This document shows, one piece after another, positions 34,813 to 44,126 of a stretch of DNA of 64,000 bases. This DNA is from Synechococcus elongatus PCC 11801 (GTDB lineage: Bacteria; Cyanobacteriota; Cyanobacteriia; Synechococcales; Synechococcaceae). The DNA is taken from contig NZ_CP030139.2 in assembly GCF_003846445.2 (NCBI RefSeq), positions 2,335,223-2,399,222 on the forward strand, in the 5' to 3' direction. The position numbers and the translations under genes were made by a program. The notes below the pieces were generated by a model. That model saw only the letters and a list, made by a program, of their open reading frames with translations. It was not told the origin of the DNA and ran no database searches. The stretch's first letter is position 1, and every line of letters starts with the position of its first letter.

Positions 34813-35375
34813 TGCAGAACCACCAAGAAGACGAGGACAGTATGAGCTACGACAAGCCTTTGCCGCTGTCAAGACAAGTGGCTAACTTTCTTGCTAAAGC
34901 AGCTGGTTTTTAAGAAATGATGGCGATCAGAAACTAGCATGGATGTCCGTAGCTTGCCACAACAGAACGATCGCACAGTAAAAATACTTAGCCTGTCAGC
35001 TTCTCGGCTTGGACTGAGTCGAAGTCTACAAGCTCAATTTCAGTCAGAGTGAAGCGAGTGTGTATAAATTTGAGATAAAAAATCACTGTAATCCTCATGG
35101 AGAACATCATTGAAATTAATGATCATTGAGATTTTTGTTTACAGTTAAATCGTTCCAGGGTCTCCTTTTGGGTTGGATGATTGCAGTAATTAGTCACTAG
35201 CTCTTACATCCGTTAACTGTATGAATCCTTGAAGTTGAACATCAGTAGACTGCCTAATCTGGACGACTTCGAGAGGGTGAGATTTTGTTGAGCTTTAGGA
35301 GTTCCAAATTCTGACCCTCAAGCTCGGTCATCTCTTGCTGCCGGAGATAGCCGATAAACTGCCAAGGTCACTTGG
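34813..35375. other. 563-bp region without a convincing gene
   Basis: AT-rich in the middle (35050-35150), with a near-palindrome ATTGAAATTAATGATCATTGAG near 35109. A 37-codon frame from 34939 (MDVRSLPQQNDRTVKIL) lacks a good ribosome-binding site. No terminator, repeat family or RNA gene is recognised. It separates the divergent permease and YgjP-like genes, so it should hold both promoters. Confidence 0.4.
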
Positions 35376-36101
35376 GTGATGGGCATGAGGCCACCCGTAT
35401 CGACCTGGATTAGTTGTGATCGCTTATCGATCGAAGTGCTACGCAAGCCGATCAAGCACGTCTATTTCCGGGTTTACGCTCCCGACGGTCGGATTCGAGT
35501 CACGGTGCCGTTGCAACTGAGTGAAGCGAAGCTCCAGCAACTGCTGCAGCAAAAACAGCCCTGGTTGCTGCAACAACAAGAAAAAGTGCGATCGCGTCAG
35601 CCGGCACAGCAACTGATCAGTGGTGAAATTTATCCGTTGTGGGGCGTTCCTTATCGACTCGAGATTGACACCCAAGCTTCAGTGCGCGCGATCCAGTTGA
35701 CCGATGCAGGGAGGCTGGTGCTGCAAACTCGTCCCACAGATTCATTGGCCGATTGCGATCGCTGCTTGCAACAGTGGTACCGCCAGCACTTGCAGACGCA
35801 GATCCCACCCCTGCTCGATTGCTGGCAACCGCAGCTTAACGTTGCGGTGTCCGAATGGCGGATCAAACGCATGAAAACGCTTTGGGGGAGTTGCAATATC
35901 TGCGATCGGCGGATTTGGCTCAACCTAGAACTGGCGAAGTATCCGCTGCACTGCTTGGAATCGGTGCTGGTGCATGAATTAGTCCATCTCCTTGAGCGCA
36001 ACCACACGCCGCGTTTCTATCAGATGCTCGATCACTTTCTGCCCACTTGGCGAGCAAGTGCTGATCGCCTCAAACAGCCGCCCGCTGTTCTCCTCCCTTG
36101 A
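35376..36101 (+). CDS. YgjP-like (DUF45/M48-type) metallopeptidase domain protein
   Basis: A 241-residue protein with the zinc motif H200-E201-LV-H204 in LVHELVHLLERNHTPRFYQML, preceded by KRMKTLWGSCN and RIWLNLELAKYPLHCLESV, the hallmark of the YgjP/DUF45 family often found near restriction systems but also alone, as here. The N-terminal beta-rich half (IKHVYFRVYAPDGRIRVTVP) is typical. The ATG at 35376 is tentative; ATG 35379 or 35385 are alternatives. The proteolytic role is not proven for the family. Confidence 0.88.
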   Translation: MMGMRPPVSTWISCDRLSIEVLRKPIKHVYFRVYAPDGRIRVTVPLQLSEAKLQQLLQQKQPWLLQQQEKVRSRQPAQQLISGEIYPLWGVPYRLEIDTQASVRAIQLTDAGRLVLQTRPTDSLADCDRCLQQWYRQHLQTQIPPLLDCWQPQLNVAVSEWRIKRMKTLWGSCNICDRRIWLNLELAKYPLHCLESVLVHELVHLLERNHTPRFYQMLDHFLPTWRASADRLKQPPAVLLP

Positions 36102-36124
36102 AGAAGAGGCATCGCTAACTTTGA

Positions 36125-36838
36125 CTAAGGCCTAGAGGCCAGCGACATGGCCGCTGATTCAAATTTGTAGCCGACACCGCGCACGGTTTGAATAGGACAA
36201 GTGAGATTGGGATTGATCTCCAGCTTTTTACGAATCTGACCAATGTGAACATCGACCACGCGCTGATCGCCAACGTAGTCGTATTCCCAGACTTCTTGAA
36301 TGAGTTCGTTCCGGCGCCAGACGCGATCGGGATGGGTTGCTAGAAAATGCAGTAGGTCGAATTCTAAGGCCGTCAAAGTAATCGGTTGACCTGCAAACCA
36401 AACTTCCCGCCGTGCCGGATCAATTTGGAGCTGTTCGTAGCTCAGGGCTGGCTGACTGGCAGCTTCCACATGGCGTTGTCGCCGAAGGATCGCAGCAATG
36501 CGAGCGCCCACACTCATCAACGAAAAGGGCTTAGTGATGTAGTCGTCGGCCCCTTTGGCAAAGCCAGTCAGAATATCGGTCTCATCATCGCGGCTGGTCA
36601 GCAGAATGACATAGACGCCGGTGCGTTTCTGGACGATTTCGCAGAGTTGATAGCCGTTGGTATCCGGCAAATTGACATCCAGAATCAGTAAATCTGGACT
36701 GAAGCGTTCGAACTGAGCCAGAGCGCTGCTGCCATCGATCGCGGCTTCCACTTGGTAACCTTGGCGCGAGAGGAAGCGTGTTAGCAGGGTTCGCACAGCG
36801 CTATCGTCATCCACGACCAATATTTTGGCTGTCTCCAT
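36125..36838 (-). CDS. OmpR/PhoB-family response regulator
   Basis: 237 residues. The receiver domain (1-120) has the acidic D10-D11-D12, phospho-acceptor D54 in LLILDVNLPD, T81 and K103 (ITKPFS). The winged-helix DNA-binding domain (about 135-230) has ALEFDLLHFLATHPDRVWRR and VDVHIGQIRKKLE...IQTVRGVGYKF. No histidine kinase gene is adjacent, so it is an orphan here. Four 11-bp-spaced heptamers lie 104-143 bp upstream, a possible autoregulatory site for this type of tandem-binding regulator. Confidence 0.93.
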   Translation of the reverse strand: METAKILVVDDDSAVRTLLTRFLSRQGYQVEAAIDGSSALAQFERFSPDLLILDVNLPDTNGYQLCEIVQKRTGVYVILLTSRDDETDILTGFAKGADDYITKPFSLMSVGARIAAILRRQRHVEAASQPALSYEQLQIDPARREVWFAGQPITLTALEFDLLHFLATHPDRVWRRNELIQEVWEYDYVGDQRVVDVHIGQIRKKLEINPNLTCPIQTVRGVGYKFESAAMSLASRP

Positions 36839-36941
36839 CAGCTTGCGCAGACCCGTTGAGCTGCCCTTAGTCTAGAGAGCTCACCTGACTTTCACCGAGC
36901 CTTAACATTCCCTTCGCGATCGCCCGGGATTCCGCTGCCTA

Positions 36942-36981
36942 GCTTCATACAAGCTTCACAACTGCTTGATGCCAGCTTCAT
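36942..36981. promoter_or_regulatory. Four heptamers with exact 11-bp period (candidate OmpR/PhoB-type operator)
   Basis: GCTTCAT (36942), GCTTCAC (36953), GCTTGAT (36964) and GCTTCAT (36975) repeat every 11 bp; on the other strand they read ATGAAGC, ATCAAGC, GTGAAGC and ATGAAGC. An 11-bp period is the usual spacing of direct repeats bound by OmpR/PhoB-type regulators. The array sits between the response-regulator gene (minus) and a small plus-strand ORF, so it could serve either. Confidence 0.55.
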
Positions 36982-37030
36982 GGCTCACTCATTAGCGTGA
37001 ACCTTAGGATCGATGAGTGAGAGAGAAGCC

Positions 37031-37222
37031 ATGCTGCCTGAGCTACCGATGGTGGCGCAAACAGCTGCCCTTGCTGCCCTGATGGCAGTGACGATTGGAC
37101 CGTGGTACCCGAAACTGCAGCCAAGACCCATAGACCGAGAGAGTCTGCGATCCAGTTTGCCAACCCAGATGATCTGCCGCGATCGCGAGCCGGCGACCCT
37201 GTGGCCTACGCCAAACTGCTAG
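37031..37222 (+). CDS. Possible small membrane peptide
   Basis: A 63-codon frame starting MLPELPMVAQTAALAALMAV with a GAGAGAAG ribosome-binding site 5 bp upstream and a hydrophobic N-terminal segment (7-25); the Arg-rich C-terminal half has no recognisable family. It begins 50 bp after the 11-bp heptamer array. A competing frame from GTG 37102 has similar codon quality. May be a degenerate gene or leader. Confidence 0.3.
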   Translation: MLPELPMVAQTAALAALMAVTIGPWYPKLQPRPIDRESLRSSLPTQMICRDREPATLWPTPNC

Positions 37223-37298
37223 GCAGCCCCCAAGCATTGGGCTGGAAGAAATACCATAGAGCAGAGAATTTGAACCTACTCTGTAGAGCCCAAGTGCG

Positions 37299-37913
37299 AT
37301 GGCAGACCAAACTCCTTACGAACGGCTGGGCGTGGCAGAATCCGCCTCGTTTGAGGAAATTCAGGCAACCCGCGATCGCCGACTGGCTGAACTAGAGCCC
37401 GATTCACCGCAGCGTACTGCCATCGAAACTGCCTACGACGCCATTCTGATGGAGCGCTTGCGGCTGCGCCAAGAAGGCAAAATCAAAGTGCCCGAGCGGA
37501 TTCGCTTTGCAGAAAAGCCGGTCACTGAACCCAAGAAAACCCCCGCCTTTCCAACACCGACCGCTCCTGCTTGGGCAGGACGCCTGTTTGACAAGCCTCA
37601 ACCGCAGGAGTTACTGACCAGTTCAGTGGTGTTTGGCAGCTTGATGGTGGTGGCACTGCTGCCTCGATTGCAGCCAACGGTGCTGCAACTGCTCTTGGTG
37701 GCAGGGATTGGCGGTTCCATCTGGCTGGTGACACGCAAAGAAAACCACTTTGGCCGCGCTGCCCTCTTTTCCTTTGTTGCCTTGCTAATCGGGTTGTTGT
37801 TGGGGACTGCGATCGCGGGCTTGATTCCTGTTCTAGGACCCCTCAGCGCCGAGCAAATTGCCACCGCCTTTGCACTACTGCTGCTCTGGGCGATCGCCAC
37901 GTTTGTGCATTGA
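37299..37913 (+). CDS. CPP1-like (DUF3353) J-domain-like membrane protein
   Basis: 204 residues. An N-terminal J-like region (TPYERLGVAESASFEEIQATRDRRL, about 5-60) lacks the HPD motif. After a Pro-rich linker (80-110), three or four hydrophobic segments fill the C-terminal half (120-200). This is the layout of CPP1, the plastid chaperone-like protein of protochlorophyllide oxidoreductase, conserved in cyanobacteria. Likely thylakoid or plasma membrane; a role in chlorophyll synthesis is inferred from the plant homologue. Confidence 0.85.
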   Translation: MADQTPYERLGVAESASFEEIQATRDRRLAELEPDSPQRTAIETAYDAILMERLRLRQEGKIKVPERIRFAEKPVTEPKKTPAFPTPTAPAWAGRLFDKPQPQELLTSSVVFGSLMVVALLPRLQPTVLQLLLVAGIGGSIWLVTRKENHFGRAALFSFVALLIGLLLGTAIAGLIPVLGPLSAEQIATAFALLLLWAIATFVH

Positions 37914-37964
37914 CAACTGACGCTTGGGCGATTGCTGCTAGGGCGTTTTCTGGAGAAGACAGGA

Positions 37965-38858
37965 TTAAGCGGCGGTTTCCAAGTCGCTGATCAGTCCTTC
38001 CAGCTCTTCGACGCTGGCTTGATAGACCTCGCTACAAAATTCGCAGGTGGCTTCAGCGCCTTGATCCTTAGCGATCATGTCCCGCAGTTCCGGTGCACCG
38101 AAAATTTTGAGCGCGCCCAGCATCCGCTGATGTGTGCAGGGGCAGAAGAAACGCAGCGATCGCGGTTCGGCCAGAATCGTGAGGTCGAGGTCACCCAGAA
38201 GATCATTGAGAATTTCAGGCAGGTCTTTGCCCGACTGCAGGAGTTGCGTAAAACCCTTTAGATGGCTAATTCGTGATTCCAGCAAACTGACGAGAGCAGG
38301 ATCGCGGGCAGCTTGGGGCAGTACCTGAATCAACAGCCCTCCAGCCGCCTCTACCCCCTGGCGATCGAGGTAGACCCCCAGCATGATTGCCGAAGGCGTT
38401 TGCTCAGAGCTGGCCAAGTAGTAAGCGACATCGTCACCAATTTCGCCGTTCACCAGCTCCACGGTGCTGGTGTAGGGCTGGCCGTAGCCAACATCCCGCA
38501 TCACATGCAGATAGCCGGGGCCAATAGCGCGGCCAACATCCGGTAAGCCGTTCGCATTGGGTTCAATTTCGATTGCTGGATGTTCGACATAGCCACGCAC
38601 TGTGCCATCCAAGCCAGCATCGACCATCAGGCCCCCAAGAGGCCCAGCACTGCGAATCCGCAGATTCACTCGAGATCCTTCTTTCTTCATGCTGGAGGCC
38701 AACAGCAGCCCTGCAGCCATACTGCGTCCTAAAGCCGTAGTCGCCACAAAAGACAGACCGTGTTTCCGCTGAGCTTCAGCAGTGAGATCGGTGGTGATCA
38801 CCCCCACGGCACGAATGCCGCCACTCGCGGCAGTGGCTCGAATCAATTGGTCTGCCAT
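37965..38858 (-). CDS. hslO: Redox-regulated chaperone Hsp33
   Basis: A 297-residue cytoplasmic holdase activated by oxidation. The N-terminal domain starts ADQLIRATAASGGIRAVGVITTD. The zinc-binding redox switch is C239-P-C241 and C272-EF-C275 near the C-terminus. Length and motifs are normal. Same orientation as the ABC ATPase gene upstream, 34 bp apart. Confidence 0.95.
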   Translation of the reverse strand: MADQLIRATAASGGIRAVGVITTDLTAEAQRKHGLSFVATTALGRSMAAGLLLASSMKKEGSRVNLRIRSAGPLGGLMVDAGLDGTVRGYVEHPAIEIEPNANGLPDVGRAIGPGYLHVMRDVGYGQPYTSTVELVNGEIGDDVAYYLASSEQTPSAIMLGVYLDRQGVEAAGGLLIQVLPQAARDPALVSLLESRISHLKGFTQLLQSGKDLPEILNDLLGDLDLTILAEPRSLRFFCPCTHQRMLGALKIFGAPELRDMIAKDQGAEATCEFCSEVYQASVEELEGLISDLETAA

Positions 38859-38892
38859 GTGCTCGGTTGATTGCTGAAGATGAAGAAGGCTC

Positions 38893-39597
38893 TTAACAAA
38901 TGGTAGTCTGCTGGCTCAAAGCCTGGGCGGGCTGACTGGCTTGCCAGGGTTCTAGCTGGCCTTGCACAATTGCCCACTGGCGATCGGCGATCGCGGCTAG
39001 CTCCTGCGGTTCGTGAGTGACAATCAGCAGCCCCCAGGTTTTTTTCAACTCCTGAAAGAGCTGGATTAACTGTCGCCGCATCGACCAGTCCAAACCAGCT
39101 GTAGGTTCGTCTAAGAGCAGGATGCAAGGCTGCCGAATCAACTGCACCGCGAGGGCAAGCCGTCGCTGTTGACCGCCGCTGAGTTGATAGGGCGAGGCCG
39201 AAAAGGGAAGATCGCCCAATCCGACAGAGACGAGCGCTGCTTTGACCTGTTCACGACTGATTTCGGGATGTCCTAAGCGCAGTTCTTCCAGCACGGTATG
39301 GCCGCAGAAGTGACGCTCGGGAAATTGAAAGACTAGACCAGCTAACTGTCGGAGCTGGAGATAGTTCAACTCCTGGTCATGCCATTTGACCTGTCCCTGC
39401 TGCGGAATCACGAGACCGGCGAGGAGTTCCAGGAGTGTCGTTTTGCCAGAACCGCTGGGACCGACGATCAAGCCCAGTTCCGGGAAGCCGAGATCGAAGC
39501 TGATATTGTCTAAGATGGGCCGTGAACTCGCGGGAGGATGGTATGAAATGCCGTCCAGTTGCAGGGTCAAAGGCTTAAGCGATCGCAACCGTTCCAT
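38893..39597 (-). CDS. ABC transporter ATP-binding protein (CbiO/EcfA-like)
   Basis: A 234-residue ATPase with Walker A (GPSGSGKTT, 46-54), Q-loop Q91-FPE, signature LSGGQQRR (139-146), Walker B ILLLDEP (159-165) and the H-loop THEP. The FQFPERHFCGHTV stretch is typical of energy-coupling-factor ATPases. No permease or substrate-binding component is adjacent, so the transported vitamin or metal is unknown. Confidence 0.85.
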   Translation of the reverse strand: MERLRSLKPLTLQLDGISYHPPASSRPILDNISFDLGFPELGLIVGPSGSGKTTLLELLAGLVIPQQGQVKWHDQELNYLQLRQLAGLVFQFPERHFCGHTVLEELRLGHPEISREQVKAALVSVGLGDLPFSASPYQLSGGQQRRLALAVQLIRQPCILLLDEPTAGLDWSMRRQLIQLFQELKKTWGLLIVTHEPQELAAIADRQWAIVQGQLEPWQASQPAQALSQQTTIC

Positions 39598-39672
39598 TCT
39601 GCCAGTTGCCTCTTCAGGAACGACTGAGTTCTGTCAACGTCTTTGCTGCTTTCTATCGCTTGTCACGTCAGC

Positions 39673-40668
39673 ATGAAAATTCGCTTAATCCATCGTTTGC
39701 TGGCTGCGAGCTGTGCAGCCGTTCTCTGCAGTACGGTTGGCATGCCAGCTGGCCGAGCTGTCGACCCCTTCCGCAGCAGTAATCCCCAACCGATCAATGC
39801 TGCAACGGCAGCAGCATTTACGGCTGCTTTTCAGCAGGGCAATTATCCAGCTGCTGAACGGGCCCTTCAACAAGCTCTGCAGCAGGATTCCTCTGATCCT
39901 CTGGTGTTTGCTTTGGCAGGGAGTTTGGCCTTTGCCCAGCAAAACCGCCAAGCCTTTGCGGACTACGCTCGCCAAACGAAGAGTAAGGCGCAGGCGATCG
40001 TGGCTCAACAACCGCTGCGTGGCCAGATCTACATTGCGGTGGGTGAGTTGATGACCGCAGCTGCTAGCCTCTTACCCCAACTGACGGGTGATGGCGGCGT
40101 GCCCTTATCGGCTGTGCCTCAAGCCTTGCAATCGCTCCAATCGGTCTATGGCAGCTTGCGAGCAGCCGCTCAGATCAACCCCAATGATCCGGAGTTGAAT
40201 TTGATTCAAGGTTTTGTCGATTTGATGGTGGCGACCAATTTGCCTTTGGCAAATCCGGATGGGGCGATCGCCAAGCTGGAAAAAGCGAGTCCGCGCTATT
40301 TGGCCGATCGCGGTATTGCTTTGGGCTTGCGTAATCTCAAACGCTATTCCGAAGCCTTGCGCTACGTAGATCGAGCGATTACAGCCGCCCCTGACAACCC
40401 AGAGCTTTACTACCTCAAAGCGCAGATTCTGGTTGAGCAAAGTAAAGCGACTGGGGATGCGAATTTACGGCGAGCGGCGGCAGCAGAATTCCAAAAAGCC
40501 CTAGCGAAATCTGCACAACTGCCGCAACCGCTAGTTTGGCAGCTCTTTTTTGAAGCCTGCAATAACCAAAAAACCTTCGATAATCGCGGTCAAGACTGCG
40601 TCGCTCTGCGCGATCAAGTCACCCAAGCGCCAGGTCCTTGGGGACCATCCACCTTGCCTTCGCTGTAA
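39673..40668 (+). CDS. Sll0314-type TPR repeat protein, exported
   Basis: 331 residues from ATG 39673 (a longer frame starts at 39643). The signal sequence spans about 1-32 (LIHRLLAASCAAVLCSTVGM, likely cut after GRA). TPR-like repeats follow: AAAFTAAFQQGNYPAAERAL, the 100-200 region, and NLKRYSEALRYVDRAITAAP. This resembles the cyanobacterial Sll0314/Alr1548 family of unknown function. Probably periplasmic. The DUF3531 gene starts 4 bp after its stop, so the two are likely co-transcribed. Confidence 0.75.
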   Translation: MKIRLIHRLLAASCAAVLCSTVGMPAGRAVDPFRSSNPQPINAATAAAFTAAFQQGNYPAAERALQQALQQDSSDPLVFALAGSLAFAQQNRQAFADYARQTKSKAQAIVAQQPLRGQIYIAVGELMTAAASLLPQLTGDGGVPLSAVPQALQSLQSVYGSLRAAAQINPNDPELNLIQGFVDLMVATNLPLANPDGAIAKLEKASPRYLADRGIALGLRNLKRYSEALRYVDRAITAAPDNPELYYLKAQILVEQSKATGDANLRRAAAAEFQKALAKSAQLPQPLVWQLFFEACNNQKTFDNRGQDCVALRDQVTQAPGPWGPSTLPSL

Positions 40669-40671
40669 CCT

Positions 40672-41127
40672 ATGCAAATTGAATTTCGTGAGTTTAACCC
40701 GTTCGACTGCTGGATTTGGGTTGAATTTAGTACGGTGCCGGCACCGCTCGAGCAGCAATATCTCGAGGAAGTTTTTGACTCATGGTTTTTCCTCGGTAAG
40801 CTCGGTGGCTTCAATGCCGAGAACTTGCAGGCTCAAGATGAAGGACTTGAGCTGAGCTACATGAGCTATCAGTCAGCTCAGGAGCGGAATAGTCTGCCAG
40901 CCCTGATGCACAACATGGGAGAAGTGGAGTATCAGGGCCGTTGGGCTCGCTGCTGGTTTGATTTGGGTACGAGTGATGCGATCGCGCTGGACGTGTTGCT
41001 CAACGCACTGCAGCGGCTGAGCGAAGAAATGGTCGGTTTAGAGCGGGTCTTTATCGGCGGTGAAAATGCCGATTGGCCCTCACCAGGACGCCGCAATCTT
41101 GACTTTGCGGCAGATGACTGGAACTAG
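40672..41127 (+). CDS. DUF3531 family protein
   Basis: A 151-residue acidic soluble protein starting MQIEFREFNPFDCWIWVEF, with WFFLGKLGGFNAENLQ and WARCWFDLGTSDAIALDVL blocks matching the DUF3531 family of cyanobacteria and plastids. Function unknown. Immediately downstream of the TPR gene (4-bp gap). Confidence 0.85.
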   Translation: MQIEFREFNPFDCWIWVEFSTVPAPLEQQYLEEVFDSWFFLGKLGGFNAENLQAQDEGLELSYMSYQSAQERNSLPALMHNMGEVEYQGRWARCWFDLGTSDAIALDVLLNALQRLSEEMVGLERVFIGGENADWPSPGRRNLDFAADDWN

Positions 41128-41188
41128 CGCAATCGGTTGCGATTGCTGAGCATTACTGGCTTGGGTCTGAACTCGAGCCAGTTTTTTG

Positions 41189-43189
41189 TCAGTGACGACC
41201 GACGAGTCGCTCACGCAGCTTTTTGATGCGATCGCGATATTGAGCTGCCTCTTCAAATTCAAGATTTTTGGCGGCTTCTTTCATTTGTGCTTCTAGCTGA
41301 GTAATCAGATTTGGAATTTCCTCCAAGGAAAGATCATCCGCTTGGCTGACGGCAACTTCTAGTTCTTGTTTATTCAGTCGCCGCGAGACTTCGAGGAACG
41401 ACAGAATGGCATTACTCGATCGCTTGCTGATCGGCTGAGGCGTAATCTGATGGCGTTGGTTATATTCCAGTTGGATGCGTCGCCGTCGCTCGGTTTCGCC
41501 AATCGCTTTTTCCATGCTTTCGGTCAGGCGATCGGCATAGAGAATTGCCTGGCCGTTGATGTGGCGAGCCGCACGACCGATCGTTTGAATTAAGCTGCGC
41601 TCAGTCCGCAAAAAGCCCTCTTTGTCAGCATCAAGGATTGCGACCAATGAGACTTCAGGTAAATCCAAGCCTTCCCGCAGTAAATTGACGCCAATCAAGA
41701 CATCAAAATCGCCGTTGCGTAGATCTTGAAGAATTTCAATCCGTTCAATCGAATTGATCTCGGAGTGGAGATAGCGAACTTTAACACCGCGATCGCCCAA
41801 GTAATCAGTCAAGTCCTCGGCCATCCGTTTGGTCAGTGTTGTAATCAGAGCCCGCTCTTGACGGCTGACCCGCTGCTGAATTTCTGTGAGTAAATCATCA
41901 ACTTGGCCTTCTGTGGGTCGGACAAAAACCTCAGGGTCAACCACCCCTGTTGGTCGGATGACTTGTTCGACAATATGGGTTTCCGATTGCCCCACTTCCC
42001 AATCGCCGGGCGTGGCTGAGACAAAAATGCACTGCCGCACTTTGTCCCAAAACTCCTCCGACTTCAAAGGGCGGTTATCCGCCGCGCTAGGCAGTCGAAA
42101 GCCATGATCAATCAACACTTTTTTGCGGGATTGATCGCCGTTGTACATCCCGCGTAGCTGGGGTACCGTCACGTGGGATTCATCAACCACCAAGAGCCAA
42201 TCTTTGGGGAAATAGTCGATTAAACATTCCGGCGGTGATCCTGGTTCGCGGCCCGCGAGGTGCCTGGCATAGTTTTCCACGCCGTTGCAATAGCCTACTT
42301 CCTGCAGCATTTCGAGGTCATAGCGGGTGCGTTGCTCCAAGCGTTGGGCTTCAACTAGTTTGCCTTCGGCTTGTAAGGTCAGCAGCTGTTGATTGAGCTC
42401 CGCTTTAATCTCGGCGATCGCGGTTTCTAGTCGCTCCTCAGGGGTGACAAAGTGGCGGGCCGGATAAATGTTGAGGCGATCGAGGCTTTGGAGAATTTCA
42501 CCAGTCACGGGATCGATGTAGCGAATGGCATCGATTTCATCGCCAAAGAACTCAACTCGAATAATCCGATCTTCGTAGGCAGGGCCAATTTCCAGAACAT
42601 CGCCCTTGACCCGAAACCGACCACGACCTGACTCTAGGTCGTTGCGACTGTATTGGACATCGACGAGTTGGCGTAGCACCTCGCGCATATTGACTTCAGC
42701 CCCGACTTCTAGGGGGATGGCTGCCTTCAAATATTCACTGGGGATGCCGAGGCCATAGATGCAGCTAATAGAGGCAACAACAATCACATCGCGCCGCTCG
42801 AAGAGGTTGCGAGTGGCGGAGTGCCGCAACATATCGATCTCTTCGTTGATCGACGCTGTTTTGGCGATGTAAGTATCGGTGACGGGGATGTAGGCTTCGG
42901 GCTGATAGTAGTCGTAATAGCTGATGAAATACTCAACTGCATTATTCGGAAAAAACTCGCGTAGCTCATTACAAAGCTGCGCCGCCAACGTTTTATTGTG
43001 AGCGAGAACTAGCGCGGGTCGCCCCACCTGTTCAATCACATTAGCGATCGTAAAAGTCTTGCCAGTTCCGGTTGCACCCAGCAACGTTTGATAGGGAATC
43101 CCTGCCTGAACTTTCTGCACCAACTGCGCGATCGCAGTGGGCTGATCTCCCATTGGTTGATAGCGGGCTTGCAGTTGAAAGGGCGTCAT
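41189..43189 (-). CDS. uvrB: Excinuclease ABC subunit B
   Basis: Damage-verification helicase of nucleotide excision repair. 666 residues from ATG 43189 ([17 protein letters not shown]). Walker A GATGTGKT (38-45), the beta-hairpin [12 protein letters not shown], the DESHVT motif, helicase motifs [18 protein letters not shown] and QTIGRAARH, and the C-terminal UVR motif ([22 protein letters not shown] in two parts) are all present. The longer frame to 43243 is outside family similarity. Confidence 0.97.
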   Translation of the reverse strand: MTPFQLQARYQPMGDQPTAIAQLVQKVQAGIPYQTLLGATGTGKTFTIANVIEQVGRPALVLAHNKTLAAQLCNELREFFPNNAVEYFISYYDYYQPEAYIPVTDTYIAKTASINEEIDMLRHSATRNLFERRDVIVVASISCIYGLGIPSEYLKAAIPLEVGAEVNMREVLRQLVDVQYSRNDLESGRGRFRVKGDVLEIGPAYEDRIIRVEFFGDEIDAIRYIDPVTGEILQSLDRLNIYPARHFVTPEERLETAIAEIKAELNQQLLTLQAEGKLVEAQRLEQRTRYDLEMLQEVGYCNGVENYARHLAGREPGSPPECLIDYFPKDWLLVVDESHVTVPQLRGMYNGDQSRKKVLIDHGFRLPSAADNRPLKSEEFWDKVRQCIFVSATPGDWEVGQSETHIVEQVIRPTGVVDPEVFVRPTEGQVDDLLTEIQQRVSRQERALITTLTKRMAEDLTDYLGDRGVKVRYLHSEINSIERIEILQDLRNGDFDVLIGVNLLREGLDLPEVSLVAILDADKEGFLRTERSLIQTIGRAARHINGQAILYADRLTESMEKAIGETERRRRIQLEYNQRHQITPQPISKRSSNAILSFLEVSRRLNKQELEVAVSQADDLSLEEIPNLITQLEAQMKEAAKNLEFEEAAQYRDRIKKLRERLVGRH

Positions 43190-43310
43190 GCTGGGGATGT
43201 GGCTGCCACTGTTGCTTGAAGATAGCAATCCTGCACCATTCAAGGGCGATCGCCCACGCAGCTGCTCCAGACAGTACCGCTAAAATGCAGGCAGCTCTTT
43301 GGAGAGGGTC

Positions 43311-44024
43311 ATGAGCAGCGAACCAGTGGTCTCCATTCGGAACCTTGACCATTTTTATGGCCACGGCTCACTGCAAAAACAGGTCTTGTTCAATGTTGGT
43401 TTCGATCTCAATCCTGGCGAGATTGTTCTGCTGACTGGACCCTCCGGCTGTGGCAAAACCACCCTTCTCACGTTAATTGGAGGGTTGCGATCGGTGCAGA
43501 CCGGCACCCTGACCGTGCTGGGCCAAGAGTTACACGAAGCCAACCAACGCCAACGCGTCGAGGTGCGGCGCAATATCGGCTACATCTTCCAAGCCCATAA
43601 CCTCCTACGCTTTCTGACAGCGAGCCAGAACGTGCAAATGACGTTAGATTTGCAGGCTGATCTAAAGTGGGACGAACGCATCGCCCGATCGCAGCAAATG
43701 CTGACAGCGGTGGGCCTTGGCGATCACCTCGACTACTACCCTGAGAACCTTTCTGGGGGGCAAAAACAGCGTGTGGCGATCGCCCGTGCTTTGGTGGGTC
43801 GTCCCAAACTGGTGCTGGCCGATGAACCGACGGCTGCCCTCGATCGCCAATCGGGTCGGGATGTGGTGGACCTGATGCAGCAGCTGGCGAAGGAACAGGG
43901 CTGCACGATCCTGCTGGTTACCCACGACAACCGCATCCTCGATATCGCCGATCGCATCTTGGAGATGGAAGATGGCCACCTTGTCAAAGGGGGATTAACC
44001 AGCCCTATTCTCCAGAAAGCTTAA
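43311..44024 (+). CDS. DevA-family ABC transporter ATP-binding protein
   Basis: A 237-residue ATPase of the LolD/MacB/DevA group: Walker A GPSGCGKTT (43-51), YIFQAHNLLRFLTASQNV, signature LSGGQKQR and Walker B LVLADEPTAALD. The sequence is close to DevA, the ATPase of cyanobacterial DevBCA efflux pumps that export glycolipids or other cargo through a TolC-like channel. No devB or devC is adjacent, so the partners must lie elsewhere. Confidence 0.85.
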   Translation: MSSEPVVSIRNLDHFYGHGSLQKQVLFNVGFDLNPGEIVLLTGPSGCGKTTLLTLIGGLRSVQTGTLTVLGQELHEANQRQRVEVRRNIGYIFQAHNLLRFLTASQNVQMTLDLQADLKWDERIARSQQMLTAVGLGDHLDYYPENLSGGQKQRVAIARALVGRPKLVLADEPTAALDRQSGRDVVDLMQQLAKEQGCTILLVTHDNRILDIADRILEMEDGHLVKGGLTSPILQKA

Positions 44025-44126
44025 ATTTTTCGTTGAGTACAGAACAAGCAAGAAGGCGTGGAAGGGGGCACAATATGCCATACGACTTCGCCTTTGCGAG
44101 CCGGCTTATTGTTCTAGGAAACAACT

